From Clarkia xantiana subsp. parviflora (taxonomy: Eukaryota; Streptophyta; Magnoliopsida; Myrtales; Onagraceae), in assembly GCA_036873135.1 (NCBI GenBank), contig JAPTYO010000009.1:37836756-37900755 (forward strand): a stretch of DNA of 64,000 nt, read 5' to 3'. The position numbers and the translations under genes were made by a program. The notes beneath the pieces were generated by a model, which saw only the letters and a list, made by a program, of their open reading frames with translations, had not been told where the DNA came from and made no database searches. Positions 47,575 through 58,577 of this stretch are shown one piece after another (within the stretch, counting starts at the first letter, position 1; every line of letters starts with the position of its first letter).

Positions 47575-48576
47575 TGTTAGCAAAATATCAGGGTCAAAAT
47601 ATAATGATGCCGAATTATCATGCAAGGTATGAGCAACTTCGAAATTACACGTAAAATCGACAACGACGAAAAACGTGATTTTGTAATACTGAGGCCCGTG
47701 CTAATCACAGTCTCCTTAAGGCAATTTCGCCCCACTCCACCCTCGGGTTATGCAAAAGAGTTTAAAACACGGGGCGATCACCTCCCAGGATTCAACAGTG
47801 TCGTCAGTACGTGTTATGCAACAAACACGTCTGACCGAACCGAACAATACCCGAACACAACGGATTTTATACTATGCCGACGACGACGGCGAATCAGTTT
47901 ATAAATTCGTAATGAACACATATATAAACAGACAAAAAGATAAAAGCAGCAACTACAGCAGTATGAAAAATTCGAACTGGAGCAGTAAAAGAAAATATTA
48001 CTTCGACAGTAGCTGACCGAAGGTAATCAACAAAAACAGAGGAACGCGACAGGAATATAGCAGTAGGAAGGAGAGGTGGATTGGTCTTTAAAAATATGAA
48101 GGATTATGGCCCTTTATATAGTGCAATATGGCACAGCATAATAAATTCGAATTTAATTATGTCAATGATTTAATTAAATTCAGAATTTAATTCTGTCCAT
48201 AAATGACACAGTTAAGTGCACTTAAAGCATCTGTTACCAAGTTCAAAAAAATAAATTTCGAATTTGAATAGTCACAGAACCGACCGACCGACATTCGTGT
48301 ACGCACGTCGCAGGCGCGCACACAAGCTAAGCCAACCGGGGTGTGCTTCGGATCCGAGGATTTGCACCCCCCCCCCCTGCGCGCGTGGAGAGAGCCTTTC
48401 ATCTAGTAAGTTGTTACACATTAAAGCAACAAAAACACTATATATACTAGGATAAAAGCCTCACTTTGGCCGGTGTGGTACTTTGAGTAACACAAAGGCA
48501 ATACAATTGTCATTCACTTCCCTTACATGGGCTCAAATACAAAGCCCATAAGGCCAAAAGCCTCATATGGCCAACA
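47575..48576 (-). repeat. Copia-F 3' LTR
   Basis: It is about 226 bp longer than the 5' LTR because 48012-48280 has no counterpart there, while it lacks about 45 bp present at 54037-54080. Confidence 0.92.
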
Positions 48577-49189
48577 ATCCCCCACATGAATGGAAATTGG
48601 AATCCTAACGGTAGCTCTAGACTCGAAAATTGTGTTCAACGGTCAATACCTGCAAAGGATAGGTAGGGGTAACCCCTTTGAACCTACCCCTTGTGAGATC
48701 ATGCCTTCTCTACTGACTGGTCGGTAGACGCGATGTCCTTGAACCGTCTGTCGTTGGTGTAGATGACGACATAACCCACACAGGTATCTTCCTAGTATAG
48801 TTCGGTTCACGCCCTGTGATCCCTAGGCCCTGGATCACTAGCCTGGTTCTGCAAGCGTTTCTAAGAGTTGCGCCCTCAACAACTCCTTTCGAAGCGGCCC
48901 CACTTATCACTCGCATAGGTGATTCTATGTCTCAAAAGCATCTTCACGACTCTGAGTTCTCCTTACGAATCATTAAAAGCTTTGTGTGAAAATGACCTTG
49001 ATTAAGTAATTTCCAATTACTATATTCGGATTAACCGATGATATAAGATCAACACCAGCAAAAGCTTAACCTCTTCTCCATCACTGTTTGCATCATAGGA
49101 ATGGGCTCGGGGTTTGACCCCCACAGTGACAACACTCACCCTTGTGATTAGGTTTTCCCATTGAACCAAGTTCTTGGGATCTCCAGTCA
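48577..49189 (-). other. Copia-F 3' UTR
   Basis: A 0.6 kb non-coding stretch between the RNase H stop and the 3' LTR; it ends with the purine tract. No antisense frame of note. Confidence 0.8.
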
Positions 49190-49780
49190 TCATGGTTGGT
49201 TTTTCCTTCTCAAGAGCGTTTCTTCGACGGGCTTTAGCCCCATTCCTTTCGATGCTTGGCCAAATAACTCTATGTTTAACCCCTTGGTTAGCGGATCCGC
49301 AATATTATCAACTGATCTCGTATAGTCGATCGTGATAATTCTAGTAGAGAGTAATTGTCTAATGGAACTGTGTCTTTGACGGATATGTCTTGACTTTCCA
49401 TTGTATATAAAATTGTGCGCTCTGCCGATTGCGGCTTGACAATCGCAATGAATGCAGATTGCGGGCACAGGTTTTGGCCATCTCGGAACATCCTCGAGGA
49501 AATGGCGTAGCCATTCTGCCTCTTCGGCACATTTATCCAGTGCGATAAACTCAGACTCCATCGTGGATCTGGCTATGACTGTTTGCTTTGAGGATTTCCA
49601 CGAAACTGCTGCACCTCCTAAGGTGAATACATAACCAGTCATACTCAAAGAGTCCGTGTCTCTGGAATCGGACACCCAGTTCGCATCACTATAGCCTTCG
49701 ACCACGGAAGGATTCCTAGTATAGTGTAAACCATGACTCCGAGTGTGTCTCAGATACCTAAGTAACCTGATTACCCCATG
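49190..49780 (-). pseudogene. Copia-F RNase H domain
   Basis: It continues the RT frame after the stop at 49783-49781. It shows [40 protein letters not shown] and the C-terminal [15 protein letters not shown], with the catalytic D-E-D residues in place. It would remove the RNA strand during cDNA synthesis. It ends in a normal stop at 49190. Confidence 0.92.
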
Positions 49781-50668
49781 TCAGTGATCAACACTGGGGT
49801 TACTCGTATATCGACTCAAAACACTTACAGCGTGAGCGATATCTGGCCTAGTGCACGACATTAAATACATAACACTTCCAATTATCCGAGCGTACTCAAC
49901 TTGGGAAACTGAATCTCCCTTGTTCTTTGAGAAGTACTTACTCGTATCTATTGGGGTACTCACCTCGTTCTTGTCATCTTTGATAAATTTATCTAAAATC
50001 TTATCAACGTAATGACTTTGACTTAAAACGAGACCTTCCGATGTTCTATGAATTTTGATTCCAAGAATCACATCGGCTAAACCAATATCTTTCATGTCGA
50101 ATCTCGAACTCAACATATGCTTGGTGGACTGGACCATCTCATCGTTACTTCCAACGATAAGCATGTCATCTACGTAAAGACACAAAATAACATAACCCAT
50201 ATCTGTATCTTTCACGTAAATACACTTGTCACACTCATTTATTTTGAAACCTTTCTCCATCATAACGCTGTCAAATTTATGATGCCATTGTTTAGGCGCC
50301 CGTTTTAAACCATACAGGGATTTGACAAGTTTACAGACTTTCTTTTCCTGCCCTCGCGCAGAGAAACCCTCAGGTTGTTCCATGTAGATTTCTTCCTCTA
50401 AATCTCCATTTAAGAAAGCTGTTTTCACATCCATTTGATGTACTTCTAAATTTCGCAACGCTGCAATAGCAAGTACCATTCTAATGGAAGTGATTCTGGT
50501 TACTGGAGAATATGTATCAAAATAGTCCAGTCCTTCCTTTTGTCTGAATCCTTTGACGACAAGTCGGGCTTTATATTTATCAATCGAACCATCTGCTTTC
50601 ATTTTACGTTTAAAGATCCACTTGTAGCCTAGCGGTTTGCTTCCGGGCGGAAGATCCACTAGCTCCTA
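49781..50668 (-). pseudogene. Copia-F reverse transcriptase
   Basis: The frame is open from ELVDLPPGSKPLGYKWIFKR through HQMDVKTAFLNGDLEEEIYM and LCLYVDDMLIVGSND (active site) to TRPDIAHAVSVLSRYTSNPS. It is bounded by TAG at 50668-50666, where a tryptophan is expected before ELVDLPPG, and by TGA at 49783-49781, where tryptophan is expected after NPSVDH. Otherwise all RT motifs are intact. Confidence 0.93.
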
Positions 50669-51733
50669 AGTATGATTCTGCAAGATCGATTCGATTTCAC
50701 TATTGATCGCCTCTTTCCACAGAGGACCCTCAGAAGAGTTTACGGCTTCTTTGTAAGTCTGAGGTTCGGCTTCAAGCATATATGTCAGAAAATCTGGACC
50801 AAAAGATTTTCCAATCCTTGCCCTTTTACTTCTCCTGGGCTCGACCTCGGTTTCAACCTCGGTCTGGACCTCAACATGCTCCTCATGTTCTCGGTCTTGA
50901 CTATTTTCGTCTATAGTCTCATATGCTTGTCTTGAAGAACTAGCTTCTCCTCTAGACTTAGCTGGAAATACGTTTTCAAAGAAATATGCATTTCTTGATT
51001 CCATAATGGTATTTTTGTGTATATCTGACACCTTCGATTCATACACAAGAAACCGATAGGCATTACTGTTCTGAGCATACCCAATGAAAATGCAATCAAC
51101 AGTTTTTGGGCCTATTCGCACCTTCTTCGGAGGAGGTATAATTACCTTAGCAAGACACCCCCACATTCGAAGGTGGTTGTAAGAAGGTTTCCTCCCTTTC
51201 CATAATTCAAACGGAGTTTTATCTTCCTTCTTTTGGGGTACCTTATTCAAAAGGTAATTGCTAGTCAAAATAGCTTCCCCCCACATGTTCTGGGGCAACC
51301 CCGAACTAATCAACAATGAATTCATCATTTCCTTCAAAGTTCGGTTTTTCCTTTCCGCAACCCCATTTGACTGGGGTGAGAATGGAGCAGTGACTTGATG
51401 AACAATTCCATGTTCAGCACAAAAGTCTGCAAATGGAGCTTCATACTCGCCTCCTCTGTCGCTTCGCAACACTTTGATTTTCTTATTAAGTTGATTCTCA
51501 ACTTCTTGTTTGTAAATCATGAATTTCTGAATAGCTTCATCTTTTCCTTTCATCAAGTATACATAGCAATACTTCGTACTGTCATCTACGAAAGTAATGA
51601 AGTATTTATTTCCACCTCGTGTTTGGACATATTTCAAGTCACAAACGTCGCTATGTATTAGATCAAGAGGTTCGGAAAATCTTTCAACTGGGTGAAACGA
51701 AGTCCGAGTAAGTTTCGCTTCAACGCAAACTTC
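50669..51733 (-). pseudogene. Copia-F integrase
   Basis: After a one-base shift in an A run near 51735 the frame continues with [15 protein letters not shown] (zinc-binding end), then [47 protein letters not shown] and [16 protein letters not shown], holding the D-D-E residues. The chromodomain-less C-terminal part has [19 protein letters not shown] and the linker [13 protein letters not shown]. It ends at the TAG shared with the RT entry. Confidence 0.93.
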
Positions 51734-53531
51734 ACATTTTTTGTTCTTGATCTATTTTGAATTTAGGAAGGAGCTCCATGTTAATTAACTTTCGTAAAGA
51801 ATCAAAATTAACATGTCCTAATCTACCGTGCCATAAATTAGGAAACTCAAGCAAGTAAGCAGAAGAGGAAGCATTCTTATTCATGTTATTTTTAGGCGCA
51901 ACGGCCATTACAGACATCTTGAACATCCCTCCATTCTCGTACCCCTTACCCACGTACATACCATTCTTAGTAAGCACAAATTTGTCAGACTCAAATACAA
52001 GGCGGAAACCATGTTTGTTCAACAAGGCCCCTGACACTAAATTCTTCCGAATGTCCGGAACATACAACACTTTGGTCAGGGTGAGTTCCTTGCCAGAGGT
52101 CATCTTCGGCACGACCGTTCCTCTGCCTTTGACCGCTGACGAGGGAGAGTTTCCCATGTACAGGGATTCTCCGGTGTCAACCTCCTCCAGGCTTGAAAAC
52201 AGTGCCTTGTTTGAGCAGACATGCTTGGTGGCGCCAGTGTCAACCCACCAGTCCCTGATGTTGGAGTCAGCCATGTTGATCTCCGACACCACTGCGATCA
52301 AGTTAAGGTCTTCCAAATCCTCAGTGACCGCTGCCACGTGGGCTTCATTTTTCCTAGGGTGCCTGCATTCAACTGATTTGTGGCCTACCTTGCCACAGTT
52401 AAAGCAGCTCCCCTGGAAACGTTGTGGTGCTTGAGAGTCTTGACCTCCTCGGGGTCCCTTGCCTCCCTTGGAAGATTGTCCGCCTTTGGACTTCTTAGAA
52501 ATACCGCCTTTCGGACCTAGGTGGACACCCTTGTCCAGTGGCTTCTTCCCCTTCCCACGAGAGCCCTGCCTACTCGGACCCTGGTTATGCTCCACCACAT
52601 TCGCCTTGGCCGAGTTGGTCGTCCTCATAGGACCGACCGGTTTTCTGTGGGCCGGATTCGCCTTTTCCAGATTCTCCTGGGTAGCTATCTTGCTGACCAC
52701 CTTAGATACCGACATATCCTTCGTTTTATGCTTCAGGTAACCCTTGAAGTCAACCCAGCTCGGGGGAAGTTTCTCCATGATCACCGCCGCCTTGAACGTC
52801 TCGGTTAACGCCATTTGCGCATCATGGAGCTCCTGGAACAAATTTAGGAGCGCATTCACCTGCGGCACCACAGGCTTGTTATCAGCCATTTTAAAAGAAA
52901 ATAACCGACTAACCAGGAATTTCTTTCGTCCGGGATCTTCCGTCTCATATTTTTGGTTGAGAGACGTCCACAACTCCTTTGAAGACATCATCTTGCTGTA
53001 CACTTGATACAGTTGGTCGGTCAGACAGCTCATGATGGCGTGCCTGCATATGAAGTCCGAGTGCTTCCAAGCCTCTATGGCCAAGAGGGATGTGGCATCA
53101 TCTGGAACAATTGCCGGGGGCTCTTCCGTTAGGAATCTCTTCAAGCCTTGGCAAGTGATATAGACGTCCATCTTTTCACTCCAAAGCTTGAACCCCGTCC
53201 CGTCAAACTTATCTGGTTTCTCCACGGGCATCATCCGTGGCATGGCAACTCCTCCAGTCACGGGGGCTCCAGCAAAGTTCCCGAATCCAAGGTTCGGAAC
53301 AAACCCAGATGTACTCGCACCCGCAGCAGCAAAGTTAAATCCACCACCGGGAATAAAATTCATGCCGGTGGAAACAGCAGCAGCGGTGGTCACCACAGTC
53401 GGCTGTGGGAGTGTTAGCTGCGGGAAGGTTGGTTGCGGGAGTTCACCTCCTGTTCCCGAAGTTGGCACATCCGTGACGGGAATCATCTCGGTGGAGAAGG
53501 GAACGGAAACGTTGTTGTTGTTAAGATCCAT
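51732..53531 (-). CDS. Copia-F gag-protease (600 residues)
   Basis: The frame starts at ATG 53531 ([16 protein letters not shown]). It has a glycine/alanine-rich N-terminus, the UBN2 capsid region ([32 protein letters not shown]), a CCHC zinc knuckle ([17 protein letters not shown]), the protease site ([14 protein letters not shown]) and the gag-pre-integrase motif [17 protein letters not shown]. It stops at TGA 51734-51732 because of the shift in the A run; a functional element would run on into integrase. It could still encode an intact gag. Confidence 0.9.
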   Translation of the reverse strand: MDLNNNNVSVPFSTEMIPVTDVPTSGTGGELPQPTFPQLTLPQPTVVTTAAAVSTGMNFIPGGGFNFAAAGASTSGFVPNLGFGNFAGAPVTGGVAMPRMMPVEKPDKFDGTGFKLWSEKMDVYITCQGLKRFLTEEPPAIVPDDATSLLAIEAWKHSDFICRHAIMSCLTDQLYQVYSKMMSSKELWTSLNQKYETEDPGRKKFLVSRLFSFKMADNKPVVPQVNALLNLFQELHDAQMALTETFKAAVIMEKLPPSWVDFKGYLKHKTKDMSVSKVVSKIATQENLEKANPAHRKPVGPMRTTNSAKANVVEHNQGPSRQGSRGKGKKPLDKGVHLGPKGGISKKSKGGQSSKGGKGPRGGQDSQAPQRFQGSCFNCGKVGHKSVECRHPRKNEAHVAAVTEDLEDLNLIAVVSEINMADSNIRDWWVDTGATKHVCSNKALFSSLEEVDTGESLYMGNSPSSAVKGRGTVVPKMTSGKELTLTKVLYVPDIRKNLVSGALLNKHGFRLVFESDKFVLTKNGMYVGKGYENGGMFKMSVMAVAPKNNMNKNASSSAYLLEFPNLWHGRLGHVNFDSLRKLINMELLPKFKIDQEQKM

Positions 53532-53533
53532 TT

Positions 53534-53590
53534 CGACCCTCAATATTGCCTTAAAATTGCCTTAAAATTGCCTTAAAATTGCCTTAAGTC
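53534..53590 (-). repeat. Copia-F leader: four copies of a TTAAGGCAATT repeat
   Basis: Directly after the 5' LTR the leader reads GACTTAAGGCAATTTTAAGG and then continues as 12-bp repeats up to 13 bases before the ATG region. A TGGTATCAGAGC primer site is absent. Confidence 0.88.
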
Positions 53591-54366
53591 TGTTAGCAAA
53601 ATATCAGGGTCAAAATATAATGATGCCGAATTATCATGCAAGGTATGAGCAACTTCGAAATTACACGTAAAATCGACAACGACGAAAAACGTGATTTTGT
53701 AATACTGAGGCCCGTGCTAATCACAGTCTCCTTAAGGCAATTTCGCCCGACTCCACCCTCGGGTTATGCAAAGGAGTTTAAAACACGGGGCGATCACCTC
53801 CCAGGATTCAACAGTGTCGTCAGTACGTGTTATGCAACAAACACGTCTGACCGAACCAAACAATACCCGAACACAACGGATTTTATACTATGCCGACGAC
53901 GACGGCGAATCAGTTTATAAATTCGTAATGAACACAGATATAAACAGACAAAAAGATAAAAGCAGCAACTACAGCAGTATGAAAAATTCGAACTGGAGCA
54001 GTAAAAGAAAATATTACTTCGACAGAACCGACCGACCGGTTTAGCAAAACCGGACCCGCGCGAGGATAGATTTTCGGACCGACATTCGTGTACGCACGTC
54101 GCAGGCGCGCACACAAGCTAAGCCAACCGGGGTGTGCTTCGGATCTGAGGATTTGCACCCCCCCCCCTGCGCGTGTGGAGAGAGCCTTTCATCTAGTAAG
54201 TTGTTACACATTAAAGCAACAAAAACACTATATATACTAGGATAAAAGCCTCACTTTGGCCGGTGTGGTACTTTGAGTAACACAAAGGCAATACAATTGC
54301 CATTCACTTCCCTTACATGGGCTCAAATACAAAGCCCATAAGGCCAAAAGCCTCATATGGCCAACA
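53591..54366 (-). repeat. Copia-F 5' LTR
   Basis: It matches the 3' LTR on both sides of the indel near 54025-54080. CTATATATACTAG (54229-54241) is a candidate TATA region on the plus-strand view of the LTR; its use is uncertain. Confidence 0.92.
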
Positions 54367-54538
54367 GTCGGGCTCTGGTCGAATGGACGGAGGAGGGTCG
54401 CGGAGTCTAATCGAGCGAAGTTCGTATCTTGGAGTGAAGACTCGGCCGACAACGAGGTTGGACGGGCGGCAGGTTGGAGGAGCAGCAGCAAGGTTGGACG
54501 AACACAACATCATGAAGAAGACGATCTTGAAAAAAAGA

Positions 54539-54575
<37 letters not shown>

Positions 54576-54942
54576 GAAATCAAACAATACAAGAGGAGTA
54601 TTGACTTATTCATATTGAATTCTTCGATGGTTTATTCATGCTGTCGATTTTTGTTCCATTTCTCCCCCTTATATTGTAAACATACTAGTCTATATATAGT
54701 ATCTAGGTCTAGTCTAATCTAAGCAACAAATATTGCTTATTTATTTTCCTAATACATGCTAAATATTCAGAAATTTAATACCAAATATTCAACAAATATT
54801 TTCTGCAATAAATACAAATAATATCCTAATATTGCACTAAGCATTCTTTCCCGACTTGCAATATTTAAATACTTCCTTTTTTAAACGCGCCACATATGCT
54901 ATTTTGAACGTGCCACACGCGGAACAAAATTAGGTGTTTACA
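54367..54942 (-). repeat. LARD-2 3' LTR, proximal part
   Basis: Reading on the minus strand, the LTR starts TGTAAACACCTAATTTTG at 54942 and goes on to the GC-rich leader at 54367-54520, where copia-F is inserted. An (AAT)n tract lies at 54538-54576. Confidence 0.82.
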
Positions 54943-55079
54943 GCTTGTCCCTCTTTGGGCGGATTCCCGTAGAACATGTTCGAGGGGATTTGTCCAAAGA
55001 CGAGTAAACAGTAATTTTTGTTGGGAAGTATATCTTCTTTTGAGTCTTCGAATCTTCAACGGGGCTCCTGACTTATTTC

Positions 55080-55415
55080 GGAGGGTGCAAAAAGTAGAGC
55101 CTCTGTCGGCGGTGCCCTGTTGGCGGTGCCTCCGTTAGCGTTGCGGAAAAGTAGAGCCTCGGTCTGCGGTGCCCCTGTTGGCGGTGATTCCGTTGGCAGT
55201 GCGTAAAAGTTAAGCTCCAGTGGCGTGTGGAACAGAAAAGTCTCCAGTGGCGTGCAATAAATTAAAACCTCTATCGATGATGCCTCCAGTGGTGAGCGAT
55301 AAGGAAAAGCCTCAAGTGGCGTATGTCAGAGAAGATCCTCTAGTGGCGTCCGTCGGAGAAGAGCCTCTAGTGGCGTCCGTTGGAGAAGTGCCTCTAATGG
55401 CGTGACTTGTGATGG
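55080..55415 (-). repeat. LARD-2 repeat block 3
   Basis: Reverse complement of the GCCACTAGAGGC array of LARD-1; on the plus strand units read GCCTCTAGTGGCGTCCGT and similar. Confidence 0.85.
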
Positions 55416-55484
55416 TTGAATACTAAGCCTTCGTTTGTCGGGTTGTGACTCTCAGAAAGCTGGAAAACTTCAGATCATGATTAT

Positions 55485-55690
55485 CAGTGGTGACTAGCAT
55501 ACCTGGGGTAGCGTAACACTGTAGAAAAGAGTAGATGCGTTGGTTAGCATATCTGGGACTACGCAACACCGGTTGTGGTGACTAGTATGCCTGGGGCAAC
55601 GTAACACCGTTGAATGGGTAGAAGTGATAACTAGCATATCTGGGATAGTGCAGCATCGTTGGGGTGACTCTCGGAAAGCTGGACAACTTC
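55485..55690 (-). repeat. LARD-2-specific repeat (GGTGACTAGCATACCTGGG)
   Basis: Three to four units of about 50 bp lie between two copies of GACTCTCRGAAAGCTGG (55448 and 55669). LARD-1 has only a single such copy at about 15850 and no block, so this is a gain in LARD-2 or a loss in LARD-1. Confidence 0.75.
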
Positions 55691-55699
55691 AGATCCCGA

Positions 55700-56165
55700 T
55701 GCCGGTTTGTGACTTGCAGGAACAGACCGTAATAGTCCTAGTCATCCTTGAATGGTGACTCGCAAGAGCAGACTGTAACCGTCCCGTTTTCCGTGAAATT
55801 GACTCGCAGGAACAGACTGTAACAGTACTACTTATCCTTGAATGGTGACTCGCGGGAGCAGACTGTAACCGTCCCGCTTGCCGTGAAGTTAACTCGTAGG
55901 AACAAACTATAACAGTCATATTCATCTTTGAATGGTGACTCGCGAGATTAGACTGTAAGCGTCCCACTTGCCGTGAAGTTGACTCGTATGAACAGACTAT
56001 AATAGTCCTACTCATCCTTGAAATGCGAAACGTGAGAGTAGACTGTAACCGTCTCTCTTGCCGTGAAGTTGACTTGTAGGAACAGACTGTAACAGTCCTA
56101 CTCATCCTTGAAATGCGACCCGCAAGAGCAGACTCAAACCGTCTCGCTTGCCGTGAAGTTGACAT
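55700..56165 (-). repeat. LARD-2 repeat block 2
   Basis: Same alternating units as LARD-1 at 15430-15830, reversed. Stems include GCGGGA/TCCCGC (55852-55857 with 55872-55877) and GTAGGA/TCCTAC (about 56075-56100), around AACAGACTGTAACAG. Confidence 0.85.
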
Positions 56166-56489
56166 TGGAAGACGCTTTGTCGTAGACGATACACATTTGC
56201 CTAAATTGTGCATGGTGCAATAATCTAGCGGGATTTTTTTTTTTTTTTTAGAATTTTCTCTTATTCTCTACTTTTGCCACATTCGAATTTGAGAGATTGT
56301 CGACCGTGCCCGTCGGTTTCCCTAATTTTTCCATGGACTGCCTCTTGAGATTTTCAGTTCATCGAGAATTTTCCTCTCCTTTTGCCATGATTGCAATATC
56401 TGAATTCGCAACCATGCCCCTCATTTCCCGATTTTGCCTAGGCCGCCCTTTCGGGTTTTCAACCTATCGGAAGCACTATTTTTTTGTTA

Positions 56490-57180
56490 GCCGATTAAAC
56501 GGTGGTTGTGACCCGTACTTTCTTTTCCGCCTCGATGTGGGAGTAATTGTAGCCGTTTGGATGGTGGTTTTGATCATTTTCTCACCGTATTTAATGTTGC
56601 GGGAGCTCTTTTGATTTGTAGCCACTTGGAGGGTGGCTGTGACCTTTTATTCCCCGTCTCTAATAAGGGAAACACTCTTTGTATGTAACCATTTTGAGGG
56701 TTGTTGTGGCCCTTTCATTTAATACTCACCATCGATGTTCCGGGAGCGCTCTTTTGATTGTAGCTGTTTAGAAGGACGACTGTGACCCTTTCTTTTATTT
56801 TCCCGCCCTCACCGAGTTCGCGAGATCATTCTTTTTGTGTAGCCATTTAAGGGTGGATGTGGCTCTTTTTATTTTCCCGCCCTCACAGGGTTCGCGGGGT
56901 CACTCTTTTATTTGTATCCATTTGGAGGGTGACTATGGCCCTTTCACTTATTTCCCTCTTTTGATGTTGTGAGCGCGCTCTTTATCTGTGTCCATTTGAA
57001 GGGTGGCTGTGGCCCTTTCTTTATAGTCGTTTTAGGGACGACTGTGACCCTTTTTATTTGTAGTTGATTTAGGACAACTGTGACCCTTTTATTTCTTCAC
57101 TGCTCTCACAAGATATGCATGAACACTCTCTTTATTTTTCTGTAGCCGATTAAAGGGCAATTGTGACCCTAAATAAAATT
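56490..57180 (-). repeat. LARD-2 repeat block 1
   Basis: Eleven or so units, on the plus strand GTAGCCATTTGAGGGTGGCTGT-like. Arms covary as in LARD-1: AGTCGT/ACGACT at 57025-57043, AGTTG/CAACT at 57062-57079, AGCCAC/GTGGCT in another unit. Confidence 0.85.
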
Positions 57181-58145
57181 GAGTTTTTTTTTTTCCAACT
57201 CACCTTTTGCCACGATGCTCCTACGGGTTTTCAATCATGTCCCTCTCCCTAACATTTTCCTAGGTCGCCTTTACAGGTTTTCAACCTAGCAGGAACTTAT
57301 TTTTTATTTATTTATTTTACAATTGTTTCTCTTTTTCAAATAAAAATAAAAATTTACAGAAACTAAACAACAACAATTATGTACATGCCCCTAGTGGCTG
57401 ATTAAAATCACATGAATCCATGTCACTTCTTCTAGATGAGGACTCGGCCGCTCGAGTCAAATAAGTTGATTATATCAGTGTCTTGAGTTGTGTACCATCT
57501 GATGGAAGACACCGACAATAATGTTTTCCTCGCTTGACATCTCAAATGCTCATTGATCGGCTCATTGAATCTTCACGGGACTCTCGATGATCTCTTTATA
57601 TTTTTCCATCTTTGGACATGTCAGATCTAAATGGGAGATGCCCCTTAGTTACCACTGACTAGTTTAGAGCTCACCGTAAAACAGATGTACGGCTTGATTC
57701 GGGGACGCGTACGAATTCCACACATGGTAGGTGAAATTTTAGTATGGAAGTTCTTTGAAGCAGTCACATTTCACGTGGTTGCGACCTTGTCGAAGTGGTC
57801 GACTGATCTGCAAAAAGAGTAGGGACACTCAAATCTCAAGGAAAAAATCAAGTACAATTCATCGCACCTGAGCGTTGGATATCCCGAATGCGCAATTTGT
57901 TCTTCGTGCAACTCGATGACTGCGTGTTCTTTTTTTTGTTGCACCATTTGGCCGACATAACCTATGTGTGCATGATACCTAGCAAATGTTACCTGCAAAG
58001 AGCGTATGAAAAATCAATGTAGAGAATATGAGAAATCATGCATGATTTTTTTTTTTGAAAACTCTAATGTCATTCATTTTGTAATTTTAATTAATTTTTA
58101 AAAAGGAATCAAAATTTTTGATCTAAGGTGTTTTGCACCATCATG
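57181..58145 (-). other. LARD-2 conserved non-coding region
   Basis: Reverse of LARD-1 13150-14440, with CACATGGTAGGTG, TTCGTGCAACTCGATGA and TTGATCTAAGGTGTTTTGCACC as shared landmarks. No gene is supported. Confidence 0.65.
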
Positions 58146-58250
58146 TGTTAGCATTTGGACAATGGGCCGTCATAGCTGGGAGCCCATTAATAAAGTCCAT
58201 GTATCTAAGAAATTATATAAAGTCACATTAGAGATTTTGGGCTAGGCCTA
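58146..58250 (+). mobile_element. Copia LTR fragment (copia-A/G family)
   Basis: It begins TGTTAGCATTTGGAC and matches the start of the copia-G LTR (reverse of 62530-62635). It is cut after about 105 bp by a LARD LTR start. Confidence 0.8.
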
Positions 58251-58371
58251 TGTAATCACCTAATTTTGGTACGCGCGACACGTATATAACACGAATAAAA
58301 ATGTTATGTCTAACGCGTTTAAAAAAGGAAGTATCTGGATATGAAGGTCGCGAAGTTTCTAAAGATAGTTG
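58251..58371 (+). mobile_element. LARD LTR 5' fragment
   Basis: It begins TGTAATCACCTAATTTTGG and matches the first 120 bp of the LARD-1 LTR, then stops abruptly against Tat-3 gag. Confidence 0.82.
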
Positions 58372-58386
58372 AGCCCCAGCTGGGCG

Positions 58387-58524
58387 TTAGGGTTCTGCTT
58401 GATTTCTCTGCAGTGCCTGAGGAGTTGGTTGTCGAGCCGGAGGTACAGGCGGTCTCTCTTGATTGGTTGGTGGAGGGTTGCTTTCAAGAGGACGATCCTC
58501 CCTTGATTGTTGACTGTTAGCCAT
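58387..58524 (-). pseudogene. Tat-3 gag start (45 codons)
   Basis: ATG at 58524 opens MANSQQSREDRPLESNPPPT and reaches TAA at 58389-58387. The proline-rich start fits a Tat gag N-terminus, but the rest is missing, cut at about 58372. Confidence 0.65.
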
Positions 58525-58559
58525 CTGTCTTGTAATAGCCAGGTATGTTTTGTTCAAAA

Positions 58560-58575
58560 CCCACGGACGGCGCCA
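58560..58575 (-). other. Tat-3 primer-binding site
   Basis: On the minus strand TGGCGCCGTCCGTGGG, one base different from the Tat-1 and Tat-2 sites. Confidence 0.85.
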
Positions 58576-58577
58576 AG

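Larger units (their letters stand above)
47575..54366 (-). mobile_element. Copia-F, nearly complete Ty1/copia element
   Basis: LTRs at 53591-54366 (5', 776 bp) and 47575-48576 (3', 1002 bp) read TGTTGGCCATATGAGG to TTTTGCTAACA on the minus strand. The order gag, protease, integrase, RT, RNase H fits copia. The coding frame is broken only by one frameshift and two tryptophan-to-stop changes. A purine tract (CATGTGGGGGAT) precedes the 3' LTR. The flanks GTCAC and GTCGG share only three of five bases, so the target duplication is not clean. It splits the LTR of LARD-2. Confidence 0.92.
46704..58145 (-). mobile_element. LARD-2, non-coding LTR element on the minus strand (contains copia-F)
   Basis: Its 3' LTR (46704-54942 without copia-F, about 1.44 kb) ends with the inverse of TGTCAGACC and starts with the inverse of TAGGTGTTTACA. 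The internal part 54943-58145 matches LARD-1 in reverse: block 3, block 2, block 1 and the conserved non-coding region. The 5' LTR and about 1.7 kb next to it are missing; the break is at a copia LTR fragment (58146). Like LARD-1 it has no gag or pol. Confidence 0.85.

Noticed and set aside
47570..54371. A clean 5-bp target duplication for copia-F
   Set aside because: Flanks GTCAC and GTCGG agree in only three bases; I do not claim it.
55689..56213. A 174-residue minus-strand frame over LARD-2 block 2
   Set aside because: Translation of tandem repeats (TVTVCSYEST-like); no family similarity and explained by hairpin repeats.
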